64,000 bases of DNA from Erpobdella octoculata (lineage: Eukaryota; Annelida; Clitellata; Hirudinida; Erpobdellidae): the NCBI GenBank assembly GCA_963978895.1, contig OZ022246.1, forward strand, positions 3,324,955 through 3,388,954, in the 5' to 3' direction. Below the pieces are notes generated by a model, which was not told the DNA's origin, searched no databases, and saw only the letters and a program-made list of their open reading frames with translations. This document shows positions 11,620-24,600 of the stretch, in pieces. A program made the translations under genes and the position numbers. Position 1 is the first letter of the stretch; the number at the start of each line of letters is the position of its first letter.

Positions 11620-13964
11620 CGACATAGGAGCGGAATCAGGAGCGCCCAGAGGGGGGGTTAAGAAACAAATGCTTCCTCGCAAAGCTAGGGGAAAAAATCT
11701 CCCCCTGAGCTTTGGTATTAGGGTTAAAATAGTTTCTTACTTCGGCGATGTTATTGATGTTGACAGGGTTGCAGTCAGAAATTTTTTCGGGGCGGGCGGA
11801 GGGAAAACTGATTAGTAAGAAGTTTTACTGAGAAATTTACGACCCACAAAAGTCAAAGTTTAACGACAGTTTCAGCAATAATTAGTAATAACAAACCACA
11901 AGACATTTAATTTAGAAAAGTAAATTACAATATGAAATTCAGCCGACGTTTTTTCTGCGAAAAAATGTCGATGACGGTTTCTTCATTAATGTTAACAAGT
12001 AAAGATAAAAATAAATTTAAAAAAATGCTTTTATTTGCCTTTTTATCTGAGTTAACAAACTAAAATTTTAAATTTTTGAATCTAAAACAACCATTACTCT
12101 CAATCTTGTTAATTATTTTGGACCTCTGGCGACTTATAAATAAACATCCGTACTGTTCAATTATTTTGGACCTCTGGCGACTTATACATAAACAACTTAT
12201 TACAGTCGTTAGATGGCAGGAATTAATTTGATTTGATTAATTTAAATTGATTTAAGGCCTAATTCATGTCTGAAACCTTAAATTCATGTATTGTCATCCA
12301 GAATAAAGCTTTCCTGAAAGTTTTAGGGCTGTAGGTGGTTGAAAAGTGAGTGAATTTCTGTGTCTAAGATTTGATCACCACAGACAAACAAACAAACAAA
12401 CAGAGAGACGAGTGAAGTTAAATAAAAGCATTTAAATAAAAAAATATTGACAATGTTGCAGAACATCAACTGCGGTATGAGGCCGCTCTGACAATTGAGT
12501 CTTAGCCAAAGTAGGTGAGGCTGGGTCAAAAAACATTTGGGTCGGGTCACAAAAGAAAAAACAAAAATAGGTTGAGTCGACTCAGATTTTCTGGCGGGTC
12601 AGATTTTCAAAAATAAACCTATGGACAACTCTCGTCCTAACATTTTTGATAACTTATTAAATATTCAATTTGCAAAATAATTGTTAACTCAAATATGTCT
12701 CGAAAACACGGGCACGCGTGTCACTTCAACATCGACATTGACAAGCTTTCGGGGGCCCACTCCCCTGGCTGCGCTCCTGGATGTTGATAACAAACGGTCT
12801 GCACAAGAGACTGAAAGACATCACCTTATTGCTGTTGACAAATAATTATATACTTTTATAATTATGTTCACAGCGGTTTTTTAGAGCAACGCAACTTTTA
12901 AAAAAATAAAATGAAACAGCCAAATAACGACATAGTCACATCCGCTTCCATAATTTTAATAAGTGATAAAAAAAAGCAGCAAGTGATAATATGTCAGCTT
13001 CAAAGTAAAAGTGAAATATATTCTCATGCATTCCTGTAGGCTGTTGAAGGTTTGAAAAATCAAAAAGTGAACAAAAAACGAACCACTAATCGGGGGTAAC
13101 CTATCATCTGATTTGCCATTTTTTCCAAAACGGCTATAAAGATAACTCTTCTACTATAATATTCTTAATATGTTCTCTCATCATTTCATCTTCGATCTAT
13201 CAATCAATAATCACTGTGGAATATATTTATAAAGCGCCTCCTATAGAGCTTTTAAGGTCTACGTCTCATCAGCAACGGTATTCATTGTTACCCTACTGCA
13301 AATTTCTGAACAGGGTAAAATTAATTTCCTACTTCTGTCAATTCTCTCTTAATCAAGGAAATATTTTCGTAGGCTGCACCTACTAATATCAATTGTACTT
13401 CCTTTTAACTGCGTACCTATATTAAGCTCTTCTGTTTCGACAAATATTACAAATATGTGTCTGACGGATTGAAAAGCAATGATAAATTAATACAAAAAAG
13501 TTTTTTTAGGAGACGGAACGGGGCGCACGACGTGGGCTCTTCCATAAATCCGTCACTAACTACAACTTACCCCTCTTTCCGGTCCCCATTGCAGTAGGGG
13601 GAAAAAGTGTATAAGGTTAAAAACGTTTTGAACAGTATCTACGACTAGCCCCCCCCCCTCCCGCGACTATTAGCAATTCTGGGAAGAAAAGTAGTAGCAT
13701 TAAGAAGATAAAATTTTGAAATCTGTGTTTTATAAACATTTTGACCCCTAAGGTTTTGCTGAAATAACGCCCTTAACTAACCCCCTCGCGATCAATGTTT
13801 GTTTTAAGAGAAAAAATGCAAACAGTAGTCTTGTAACCAGTCCTAATTACTAATGTTTTTTTGGGGGCACCCACACCATAGCCGCCGCGGTGTCAATATG
13901 AGTGAAAAACATTAACCGAAAAATGTATATCATAGGCAGATCGTGATCATACTGATGACGTAAA
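11620..13964. other. Spacer with degenerate repeats, no gene seen
   Basis: No supported coding region. At about 12280-12440 there is a diverged copy of dispersed repeat R (see 13965-15490): TGTATTGTCATCCAGA, AATAAAGCT, CCTGAAAGTTTT and then a CAAACAAACAAACAGAGA tract. A block TTATTTTGGACCTCTGGCGA occurs twice near 12113 and 12161. The remainder is unremarkable AT-rich sequence with some G- or C-runs (11651, 13650). Confidence 0.5.
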
Positions 13965-14115
13965 AAATACCAGTTTAAATTAATTCAAATAACAAATAGG
14001 CTAAAGGAAAAAACGAGTTTTTCAACACGAACTTTTATTTCAAAAACACTCATCGATTTAGAAATACGAAAGACATTCAAATAATTTTTTTCAATTGAAT
14101 CCTGTATTGTCATCG

Positions 14116-14296
14116 GGATCATCGCAACTGATCCCAGGACAACTGATCCCAGGACAACTGATCCCAGGACTACTGATCCCAAGACAACTGATCCCAGGAC
14201 AACTGATCCCTGGACAACTGATCCCACGGACAACTGATCCCACGGACAACTGATCCCACGGACAATTGATCCCATAGACAACTGATCCCATATCTG
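14116..14296. repeat. 15-bp minisatellite, ACTGATCCCAGGACA
   Basis: About 11-12 tandem copies of a 15- or 16-bp unit, with variants (CCCAAGACA, CCCTGGACA, CCCACGGACA, CCCATAGACA). The same unit occurs inverted at 15042-15100 (about 4 copies) and in this orientation at 15206-15366 (two blocks of 6 and 4 units around a GTTAGTGCC spacer). The 15-bp period keeps several frames open, giving spurious repeat peptides. Confidence 0.93.
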
Positions 14297-14366
14297 CATC
14301 ATTTTATATTTCACTGTTTTTGCAATCAATAAACTGATATTAACATACATAATTTCCGATTTCTGT

Positions 14367-14503
14367 TTGTATGTACGAATGTATGTATGTATGTATGTAT
14401 GTATGTATGTATGTATGTATGTATGTATGTATGTGTGTGTATGTATGTATGTATGTATGTATGTATGTATGTATGTATGTGTGTGTATGTATGTATGTAT
14501 GTA

Positions 14504-14534
<31 letters not shown>

Positions 14535-14617
14535 ATGTATGTATGTATGTATGTATGTATGTATGTATGTATGTATGTATGTATGTATGTATGTATGTAT
14601 GTATGTATGTATGTATG
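14367..14617. repeat. (GTAT)n microsatellite, about 250 bp
   Basis: GTAT/TATG tetranucleotide repeat with a few GTGTGT interruptions (about 14432, 14480, 14508). It lies between two blocks of the ATCCCAGGACAACTG satellite. Open frames across it in all directions (poly YVCM or HTYI) are artefacts. Confidence 0.97.
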
Positions 14618-15205
14618 AGTATGTTTGGATGCTGTAGTGATGGTCCTAGTCATGAACTCCTAAATAAGCCGATAAGAATTAATGTTGGAGTGTCTTCATT
14701 AATTCATTTAATTCATATCTTCGAAAAAAACAACTTCTGAAATTAGCTAAACTCTATTATTTTTGGATTGGCACGGTTCCATTTCTCATTATGAACTTCA
14801 CGCAGAATGGAGTGAAACGATGAAAAGTAATACGAACTTGTCAATTTCATTTCGACTGTGTATCGTGCCCTCGTGCGCTTATACTAAATATTATTTCTCC
14901 GTTTACTAACTGGAGTAGCCAGTACCATTATCACCACCACCGTTGTCGTATGCAGCCAGCCATCGTAAGCTGGCTACCTAAGCATCATTACCGCCACCAT
15001 TGTCGTCAAAAAATGAGTTAAAAAATGAGTTGCTTATGTCTATGGGATCAGTTGTCTATGGGATCAGTTGTCCATGGGATCAGTTGTCCGTGGGATCAGT
15101 AGGCACTAACCCATTGTCATCCAATATAAATGCCTAAAGCTGGGTTGAAAGTTTCAGCTTACTGCTAGTCAAAAAGCTCTGGTTAAATTGGGGGGTTAGT
15201 GCCTA

Positions 15206-15366
15206 CTGATCCCAGGACAACTGATCCCAGGACAACTGATCCCAGTACAACTGATCCCAGGACAACTGATCCCAGGACAACTGAACCCAGTACAACTGAT
15301 CCCGGGTTAGTGCCTACTGATCCCAGGACAACTGATCCCAGGACAACTGATCCCAGTACAACTGTC
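15206..15366. repeat. 15-bp minisatellite, second array
   Basis: Same unit as at 14116-14296. Six copies, then CGGGTTAGTGCCT, then four copies. The array runs directly into the second copy of the TCATCCAATATAAATGCC block, so array and dispersed repeat R share a junction here and at 14110. Confidence 0.92.
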
Positions 15367-15773
15367 ATCCAATATAAATGCCTAAAGCTGGGTTGAAAGT
15401 TTCAGCTTACTGCTAGTCAAAAAGCTCTGGTTAAATTTTACTTGCAAGAAAGACACACACACACACAAACAGAGATTGTAACATAAATAAAAGTTTGTAA
15501 AAATAAACCTTGGGAAAATGCTATAAAAACAATAGTGACTTTGATTTAATGAATCAATAATTCAAAATGAAATTTTCAGCGTGACGTCTTATAAAAAAGT
15601 TAATTACTAACAAAATAGTTACAAAACAAATAATAATTTAATATTTAATAGTATACAATAAATAATAAATATAAAATTATATTATACATTTTAAAATTTT
15701 TCAAAAAAGTTTTAAAAAACAAAGAACATCATTAAGCGCAACCACACAGACATTTATTTATTTCTATTCGTCG

Positions 15774-15801
15774 TCTCCTTGCTATCTTTCTTTTTCGTTT
15801 C
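15774..15801 (+). promoter_or_regulatory. Pyrimidine-rich leader, possible 5' TOP motif of RPL23
   Basis: The leader just upstream of the RPL23 start codon is strongly pyrimidine-rich (CTCCTTGCTATCTTTC then TTTTTCG). Ribosomal protein mRNAs in animals usually begin at a C inside such a tract, which couples translation to growth signalling. The exact transcription start cannot be read from sequence, so this is an inference from position and composition. Confidence 0.45.
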
Positions 15802-15816
15802 CGCCACCTATTAACG

Positions 15817-16629
15817 ATGTCGAAGCGTGGTAAGTAGCTACGAAATTTGTAGCATAATTTGATAATTTTCAGTGCGTTAAGGATGATTTAAAGTATTTGG
15901 AATATTTAATTTTATATATAAACGGATTTACTTGAATGTACGGCGACCAACATTTCATGGCAAATTCATTAAAATAATTTCTAGGTAGGGGAGGTTCTTC
16001 AGGAGGAAAGTTCAGGATTTCTGTTGGTCTGCCCGTGGGAGCAGTTATAAACTGCGCCGATAACACAGGTTTGTACATCTTTTTTATTTTCTTATATCGT
16101 GGAAGTACGACATCAATACTGCAGTGATTGTGTACGTGTAGACTAACAACTGAGTCTTGTTTTCCATCAGGTGCCAAGAATCTCTATGTTATATCTGTTT
16201 ATGGAGTAAAGGGTAGGCTTAACAGGCTCCCTGCAGCCGCCAGTGGCGATATGGTCATGGCGACGGTCAAGAAGGGAAAGCCTGAACTCAGGAAAAAAGG
16301 TTGAAATTATATTTTTGTAACCTGACATCTAGTTCAAATGGAAACTAATCTATTTTGCTATTGTACAGTAATGCCTGCTGTTGTGGTGCGGCAGCGAAAA
16401 TCTATAAGGAGGAAGGATGGAACTTTTCTTGTATTTGAAGACAACGCTGGGGTCATAGTTAATAACAAAGGAGAGATGAAGGGTATGTTCCAGCCTATTT
16501 AGATTTATTTTTTGTAAACTTTTTCTAACATTACGAATTGTTTCAGGTTCCGCCATCACCGGGCCAGTCGCAAAAGAATGTGCCGATTTGTGGCCTCGTA
16601 TTGCTTCTAACGCAAGCTGCATTCAATAG
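15817..16629 (+). CDS. RPL23: 60S ribosomal protein L23 (uL14), complete
   Basis: A universal large-subunit protein that sits near the factor-binding region and the inter-subunit bridge. Exons 15817-15829, 15985-16068, 16171-16299, 16369-16482 and 16547-16629 join into 140 codons plus TAG, the same length as the human protein. All introns are GT-AG and all four interrupt codons after the first base. Diagnostic stretches are [70 protein letters not shown] and [15 protein letters not shown]. The start is the only ATG giving MSKRG. The C-terminus reads ASCIQ where the human protein has AGSIA. The gene converges with the exchanger gene on the other strand. I saw no clear intronic snoRNA. Confidence 0.98.
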
Positions 16630-16651
16630 ACGAACAATCTTTACAGTTGTC

Positions 16652-16664
16652 AATAAACAATAAA
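16652..16664 (+). terminator. RPL23 polyadenylation signals
   Basis: Two overlapping-range AATAAA hexamers at 16652 and 16659, 23-30 bases after the RPL23 stop codon. This implies a very short 3' UTR, normal for a ribosomal protein gene. Confidence 0.75.
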
Positions 16665-18672
16665 AACGAAAATTTGTTTTGAATTTTATTAAATGTTTCA
16701 AGTTAGCAACTCTGTTCCAGAACTGTGGGTCACATCAGTTGGGTTTCAGGCTGAAAAGATAAAATAAAATTTTGTTAGTGATGATTGTAATAATGTGGTT
16801 CTGAGCGAACTATCATGAAAACTTCAGTTATGCCTAAATCTAGGGGGATAATATCCCTCAATTAAAAATAAGATGCAAAACTAAGTGCTTAAATGATTTG
16901 AATGTGCTCGACATGAATATTAGTAAGATTGGCTCAATTTTCTTTGAATGCGACTGAGAAACACTTGTAATTTCTATACCCCTACTTCAGTGCAATTTAA
17001 AGGGAAATTTTTTAAAATCAGCTGCCATCTACAGCCATTGTATGGAATCGTGCTTTGTTTCGATAATCTCAGTGAATTAATTCATGTGTGACTCTTAGGC
17101 TGAAGCCCTTCTTAGAACTGGAAAGCAAATTACTTTCCTTTATGAAGAATGCTTCCAGCTGGTGTCAGCAATTTTGATAACAAATAATTGAGTTTTTACA
17201 TAAATTTCTGTTTTGAATGCACAATCTTTCTGACTAGGCTAACATAGCGGCTTGAACTGCTAAACCTGTAGTTAAAATTTGAATGACTCACTAGAGATTA
17301 ATGACTGAATTTATCAGTTGCAAGCCATCATTGTAAATTAATCTTCATATTCAAGCGATAGATACCCAATTCTAAAACATTTAATTTGCGATTTTATACT
17401 GTTTCGATATCACTTATGCTTAATAGACGATTGATCATAAGAAAAAGTAATTTGTAATTGAATTTTGCACAGAACTGGACAATTTCTTTAGCTGTACATG
17501 TTTTTAAAATTTTAATTGCTCGGTGCAATAGATGACTCAACAGGTTTGAAAAAATTTGAAAGTATAATTATTTTAAAGGTCAAAATATAGTCCATAATTG
17601 TCAGGAATAATTTATAACCAGTTGTGCCTAGGAGAACTTTTTCTACTTAATAGAAGTGTCATAGTTAAAAATATGCCCTCCACTGGGTCTGATAAGGCAC
17701 AAGTTAAATGTTGCTTCGCTGCAGCTTTAAGAGTGGAAAATAAACCTCTCTTTAAAAAGATAAGTAAAAACTTGTCATTCTATGAAAGACTGTAAAGCAA
17801 ATATTTATCTCAGTACATGTGCGACTGTATGTCTCATCACATGAAAACTGAGGTGCGTGTTTCATCACTAATTTCTTTTCTCTTTAATAACTGGATTCCC
17901 TGGCCTACTGACAAAATCTGAATTCTGATATTGGCGTCCTGCATTCACCGACCATCCTTATTGAACTTTGATTTGCCACAGCTTCGCAAGGAAGCACTTC
18001 CTTGTGTGGTTCAGTCAGATTTAATCAAGCCATTATCGATGGCTATAGTATTTTTTAATACCAGATTGCAACCACTAATTTATCAACGGCAGAGTGGAAA
18101 ATTCTATGCGGTTTGGGGTTGTTGGTTTGGCGACTGGTTCGACGCCATAACGACTGACAACAGCGGTACTAACGGCGATTCCAAAAACTACTTGGCAGAA
18201 GTAAATGGTTACGCATTCCATACAAAATAATACAATCGACTCTGGATATGTGCATGATGGTATTATGCAAAGTGATGTAATATAACTTCAATTTATCCTT
18301 ATTAAGAACGATGTTGCGGGGCCACTGGATAAAATTAATCGACGAAACACAGGCAATGAAGTAGAAATATCTTCAAAACAAGAACCAATGAAATTACGTC
18401 ACAGTTATATATCCTTGTTAAGCACATTCAAATATTATAGATTAGGACCTTTTTTAAATCAGTAATGACTTCACCACCAACCATTCTAAACTTATTTTAT
18501 GGGGATTCAAACAAATTTTATATTGTTCGTCTGGTTGCAAAGTTAATGATGTGCATGAAAATATTAAATAAGAAAGACAAATTAGCAAAAAAACACAACT
18601 AATTTTTTTATTTGAGGAAAAAACTGTTAGATATAAAAAAAGAGGTGACTCGATTATGTTAGCTTAGAGGTT
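16665..18672. other. Convergent spacer between RPL23 and the NHE gene
   Basis: About 2 kb with no supported gene. Part is presumably the 3' UTR of the exchanger gene on the minus strand. Plus-strand frames at 17598-17795 and 17931-18230 have no recognisable domain and no splice support. Confidence 0.55.
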
Positions 18673-21600
18673 TTACAAATAACCTGGAATTAAATCATTT
18701 TCTGGTATATTTTCATCTCCTAAAACTAAGAGATCAAGATCAGATGATGCTGAATTTATCTGCCCCTGAATGTCACCAGAGCCGTTCGGTGATTCCTGCT
18801 GAATTATATTTTAAATCGTTAATCTCCTTATTGATAATATGTAACGGCTGATGCATTTATGAAAGAAGTGAAAGTGTAATCACCTGGGTTAGCTGTGCAG
18901 TTGTTGTCAGCAATCTGGCAATGGGCAGGCAACATTTGGGTAAAGTTTCTGTCAGAGGTGGTTGAAAATTAGTTAAGAGTGGCTTGATAAACCTGAAAGA
19001 TATAAATATCGTCCATGATGAGTCGTCGTGGCAGCGAATAAAAAAGAAAATCAAGTAAAAACGAGAATAGCAAGCAGAAATATAGGCCAGAGCTTTTCTT
19101 TCTCTCGTATTTTATTCTAAAAATTTCATGATAATCGAGACGCTGGTGGCAGAGCGGTAAAGCGTTCGCCTGTCGATCGTTAGGTCGGCAGTTCGAGCCT
19201 CACCGGTGTCACCAGCACAACTCCCTTAAGCAAGGAGTTCACTCGCATTGCTAAAGGGGTAGGAGCCTATAAATGGCTGCCTTGCAAGGACCCATTCTCG
19301 CCTCCGAGTAAGACTTGATAAGGCTTGTTATAAATGTTAAGAAAAAAAAATTGAGATTTAAAATAATATATCTATCATTATGTCAATCCATACAATCAAC
19401 AAAGAATTCCTACAGAATTTTTAAAAAATTTCAGGAGTATTTGTTCATTTTGCACTGAAATAAAGACGTTATAGAAAAAATGGGTTGAGATAAATAAATA
19501 TAGCTACACGATCCACAAACTTATACAGTAACATAATCACAACATCGCCAACATTAACCCAACAAAGAAAACATGTTAAAAATGTTCATCATCGCTTTTT
19601 TTAATTTGTTGAGCACAATAGCTCACAGTAAGCAATACGAATTTCTGATTCAACTGAAAAGTAACATATTGATTTCAGAAAAATAAAATTTGTATTCTGT
19701 AAATTCTGCCCTAAGGATGAAAAAAAGCAGAGAAAACTCATTTATGTGGTAGAAAAATTAATTCTAATAATAATAATAATAATAATATCACCTTCTGTCA
19801 AGATTAGACCATATTCTAGCAGCTTTGGCCTTTTCATTTCCACTAGGTGAATTCTGGAATTATATAAAATCAAATTTATACATTTTGCAGATTACCTGGA
19901 TTGTTTATTCATTGTTGACAGCTATTAAGAAAAAACTTAAAGCCTAAATAATTTTCATTCTTTATTTTAGTTTTTGACTTTTTTTCATTCAATAAGGCTA
20001 AAAAACAAGTATTTTTTTTGTCTAAATGGAATGTTTTTTTACATTTTCCAGAGATGGTATCATGGTATCGAGTACGAGTATTTGAAAAACATACTCGAGT
20101 ACGAGTATCAAATACTACATCTCTGCTACTCAGTACTGAGCGGAAAACGAGTACGAGTACTAAGGCTTCGAGTACGAGTCTGAGTAATTAAAAAACGTAC
20201 TCAAGTTGTACTCAAGTATGAGTTCCATCTCTGACATTTTCATAGATAAGTTTTGCCTTTGATTTGATGCATTGTGAGAATTAGTAAAACCCTGTTTTGT
20301 TTTAGAGTTTTCACACTAGAATTTAAGTCAAGTTGAAAATAAAATATTATATATGCAAGAAATACACAGCTGTGAGGTAATGGATATACGGTAAATACAA
20401 ATATTATATATGCAAGAAATACACAATTGTGAGGTAATGGATATATAGTAAATACAAATATTATATATGCAAGAAATACGCAGTTGTGAGGTAATGGATA
20501 CACAGTAAATACAAATATTATATATGCAAGAAATACACAATTGTGAGGTAATGGATATACAGCAAATACAAATATTATATATGCAAGAAATACACAATTG
20601 TGAGGTAATGGATATACAGCAAATATAAATATTATATATGCAAGAAATACGCAGTTGTGAGGTAATGGATATACAGTAAATACAAATATTATATTTGCAA
20701 GAAATACACAATTGTGAGGTAATGGATATACAGCAAATACAAATATTATATATGCAAGAAATACGCAATTGTGAGGTAATGGATATACAGCAAATACAAA
20801 TATTATATATGCAAGAAATACGCAGTTGTGAGGTAATGGATACCGAGTAAAAGTCCTAAAGAGCGAAACCCTCAAGCACGGCTGCTAAGAGCAACAGACA
20901 CTTTTGCTCGGAACAAAATTTTTTAAATCCGTATCTGGCCTATTGTAGCTTTTCCCCGAAGTGAGGACAGACACGAGAAGCGGACACTTTTGCTCTTCCA
21001 CGAGGGTGTCTGCTCTTCAGGACTTTCACTGGTATATAGACCACTTACTTACAGTGCAAGCTGTCATGAAAACACTTAACAGAAATTATGAACAATTCAA
21101 CTACAAATAAATTAAGTGGACAAAATAAAATCGTATATATATGCAAAAAATACACACCTGATTTGCTATGTTATTTATTGATGGTATATCCTCTTCATTA
21201 ACACCCATTCTGCAAATAACATACAAGTTTCTTAAAATCTATTCTTCAATTTTAAATAAATTGTATCAAAATAACTTAACAAGCCATAAATTTGTGAATA
21301 TATTATATCAAAATAGTTTTATAAATTTTGATTATATTGTATCAAATTGGTATAATAAATCATAAATTTTATATATATTGTATCCCAAATGACATATTAA
21401 CTACAAATAAAAACGCCTCAATTTTGTATTACTTTGGAACTTTTTAATATTCACTATTTTCGTAATTAATCAAAATAACACTAAAAAAATTACCTAATTT
21501 TAAGCCAATACATAATCTGAGTGGACAATCCTCCACAGATTATTACGGTTACTATGACAATGATCAACGTGATCGAGAATATAGTTTGTCGTGCTTCTGT

Positions 21601-24600
21601 CGATGTGTTTCTGATGGCCAGTGCAAAGGCCATTGCACCTCTGAGACCTGGAGATTTGAAAAATTTACAACTCAACTTGTAGGTAAATAAATTCTTGACG
21701 GCTTCTTTGAGTAAAATGTACTGTTAAAATTTTTTCCGATTCCGTTATTGCATTGTAGTTCAGTTAATTGAATACAGTAGGACCTCGTTTGTGCGATTTC
21801 TCTTTTGCGTATAAAATTGGTCACATATGCGGGAAAGTCGCAAAAGTCTAACAAAACAAAAAGAAAAGACTGCTTAAATCCATGCTTAATTTTCAATCAC
21901 AAATTTCTCACAATTTAGGGTCGCATAAATGAGGTGCACTGTTTTGGCTATGTTACAGGAAGGACGATAAAGGATCCGCCAAAATGCTGATTTAACGTTG
22001 GGGATTTTAAGATATAAAATAAAAAAAGAATAAAAAAGTACCTGAAAACATCATAACGTGTTGAAATCTGCACGGAATTTTATTCGAGCGACCAAAGTTC
22101 ACGAGAAACGAGAGAGGATAAACGTTGCACGCTCTTCCGATAATCACAACCAGCTTTGTTTTTATTGATCAATTAAGTGAAAATTTAAAAAAAAATCATT
22201 TTATTTTAATAAAATTATTCTGATTAAAAATTAACGTTAATCAAACTAAGAAATCATTTTCCTAAGCATTTTTTGGAGAGCAACATCATAAAAATAGCAA
22301 AAAAATTAGGAGAATTTTAATTATGCACGAATTAATTTAATATTCATTTTCATCAAAAGATACGATTGCAAAAAATATGAGACCGACATCCCAGGAATGT
22401 TTTTGAAAAGTAAATGTAGTAACTCCGATGTATGTGAACACAAAATTCTCCATTAAAAAGTTCAGCAGAGCAAAAACCTGCAAATTAATAAACAATTTTA
22501 AATTTATTTCAATAAATAAAAAAAAATTATATCGAAAAAAAAATAAAATTAATAATCAGGAGACCAGAAGATCTGGCAAACAGTTATAACATGATATAAA
22601 CAAACATATTCTTCTTATTTAAAATTTGTATTTGTCTATAAAATATGTTAAAAAATTTCAATTCTGTAATGAATCTCAACTTATTGCTGATCAATTAGTA
22701 CTGATCGTACAACAACTTGAGGAGAAATTAATTAAAGTATCTTTTAAATTTAAAATTCCGCAACATTTAAATACAAAATAAAACCAACTTCTTTAGTAGA
22801 GTTTTGAGATGAAGGAGACAGATTATTATACGTGTAATGAGCTTGACAAATCCCACAGAACAAGACTGCCACGATTCCTTAAAAAATGAAATAAAAACCG
22901 ACAATAAATTAATTACAAGCTCGTTCACGATCGATAATAATCCGATATTGATCGTCTTACCTGTCAGTCTCATTGCTTCAGCAGCCAAAAAGGTAGCATA
23001 AGACATGAGTACAAATAAAGATGTTTCAAGAAGTGGAAAGTTTTTCAAATGAGTAAATTTTGTGAGCTGTAATTGTTTTTTTAAAGTCTCATAAATGTAA
23101 TCGTATTATGAATTACAATAAAATTTACAGATCACATAAAATACAACAAAATTTACAGATCACATAAAATTTACAGATCACATATCACATAAAATACAAC
23201 AAAATTTACAGATCACATAAAATACAACAAAATTTACAGATCACATAAAATACAACAAAATTTACAGATCACATAAAATACAACAAAATTTACAGATCAC
23301 ATAAAATACAACAAAATTTACAGATCACATAGCGTACAACGATAGCAAGATTAATAAAAACTTAGTCTGTTCAATTTTATTGAATAAATAGTTGACTGAT
23401 TAGCTGCTTAGGTTTTTAATATTCATATTGGTCAAATAGCAATACAATGCTATCGAAAATTTTACGTTATTGCTTACGGTTTCACCAATACTTTGCATGA
23501 GAGGTAACTGGTATTGCCAATATCTTGAAAGCAAAGATAATCCGTAACCGATACTGATATCAGAAAAAATGTATTGACTAAAATCAATACCACTGATAAA
23601 ATATATTAGGAAAAGAAAACAAACGCACCAATGCCGTAATACATCCCATGCCGCTGCCGAGAAAAAATGAGCCGAAAAAGACTTCCGTGAAGTACCAGAT
23701 GCAATTCAAGAAGGCGTAAAAATCGAACCCGTTTGAGGCACTTTTGTAACTTTCGATTGAACTGAAAAACAAATTTTCATCTCATTCTATAAATTTTCCG
23801 ATCTTACTTTTAACTCAATTAATGGTGATTATTTATTTATTTAAAGCAAATGAAATAAAACTGCTTAGTTATTCCCATGACAACCTTGCGAGAACAATAG
23901 CCACAGCATCGTTGAGGATACTTTCTCCGAAGACCAACGCATAGAGATCAACATCCACATTCAGTTCATTGAATATGGCTAACACTGTCACTAAAATTAG
24001 AGTTGAAAACGTAAATAACTATTAGAAAAAGTTTAATGAATTAACGTTAAAAATAAAATTAAAAAATGTTTTAAAGATGGTCGTACCTGGGTCAGTTGCA
24101 GAAATAATTGCTCCAAAAAGAAGGCAATCAGTAAACAATTTGATTTTTGTTGATTTTATCAACAAACAAAATCCATACATCAGACCACTAAAAATAAATT
24201 ACTTGCTATAACATCTACATTTATAAATTTATAAGTTTATTAGTTCAATGATTGTACTTTATACAGACTTAATAAATGGGCAAGCCCAGTAAACCTGGGT
24301 TTAAAAATTTATTTTAATAACCTTTCAAAGTTGTAGCTTCTGATTGGAAAAAATGCAAAACGAACATAAAAAAATTTCAGACTAGTAGAAGAATTGAGAT
24401 CTTTCTCAAAGGATGAAAAGCATTGTAATGGCAAAACATTGTAATAGGATTTAGGACAAAATAATTTCGGTATTGGACTCGCAGTAGAATATAAGTTTCC
24501 TCGTGTGACTGCAGACATTTGGACACCCCGAAAGTTAGACGAGATGCACACAACTCTCGTAAGTTAATGAATGGGAAGGCATCTTTGCAAGAGACGAGGA

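Larger units (their letters stand above)
13965..15490. repeat. Dispersed repeat R split by satellites
   Basis: The left part, about 13990-14115 (GAGTTTTTCAACACGAACTT through TGTATTGTCATC), and the right part, 15363-15490 (TCATCCAATATAAATGCC through ACAAACAGAGATTGTAAC), together match one continuous copy at about 25930-26160. Here the two halves are separated by about 1.25 kb of tandem repeats and filler. The start of the right part is also duplicated at 15117-15192. A diverged copy is at 12280-12440. The repeat ends in a CA-rich tract and AAATAAA. Confidence 0.75.

Noticed and set aside
10628..11682. Frames rich in RVRV, STST and YEYEY
   Set aside because: GAGTAC repeats inside the hAT-type MITE.
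11625..12772. Pair of CAGGAGCGC-like ends that could be another hAT element
   Set aside because: Left CAGGAGCGCCC (11637) and right GCGCTCCTG (12763-12771) are weakly inverted, but flanking 8-mers differ (AGCGGAAT versus GATGTTGA).
13985..14740. Frames rich in YVCM or HTYI and GSVVL repeats
   Set aside because: (GTAT)n and the 15-bp satellite; no constraint at the protein level.
17598..18230. Two plus-strand frames of 65 and 99 codons downstream of RPL23
   Set aside because: No recognised domain, ordinary AT-rich composition, probably antisense to the exchanger 3' UTR.
19141..19212. Functional tRNA gene
   Set aside because: Acceptor stem pairs perfectly but the T arm does not fit, and the SINE body with A tail follows directly.
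20240..20875. 211-codon and 146-codon frames with 19-residue repeats
   Set aside because: 57-bp intronic minisatellite inside the exchanger gene; both frames are open only because the period is divisible by 3.
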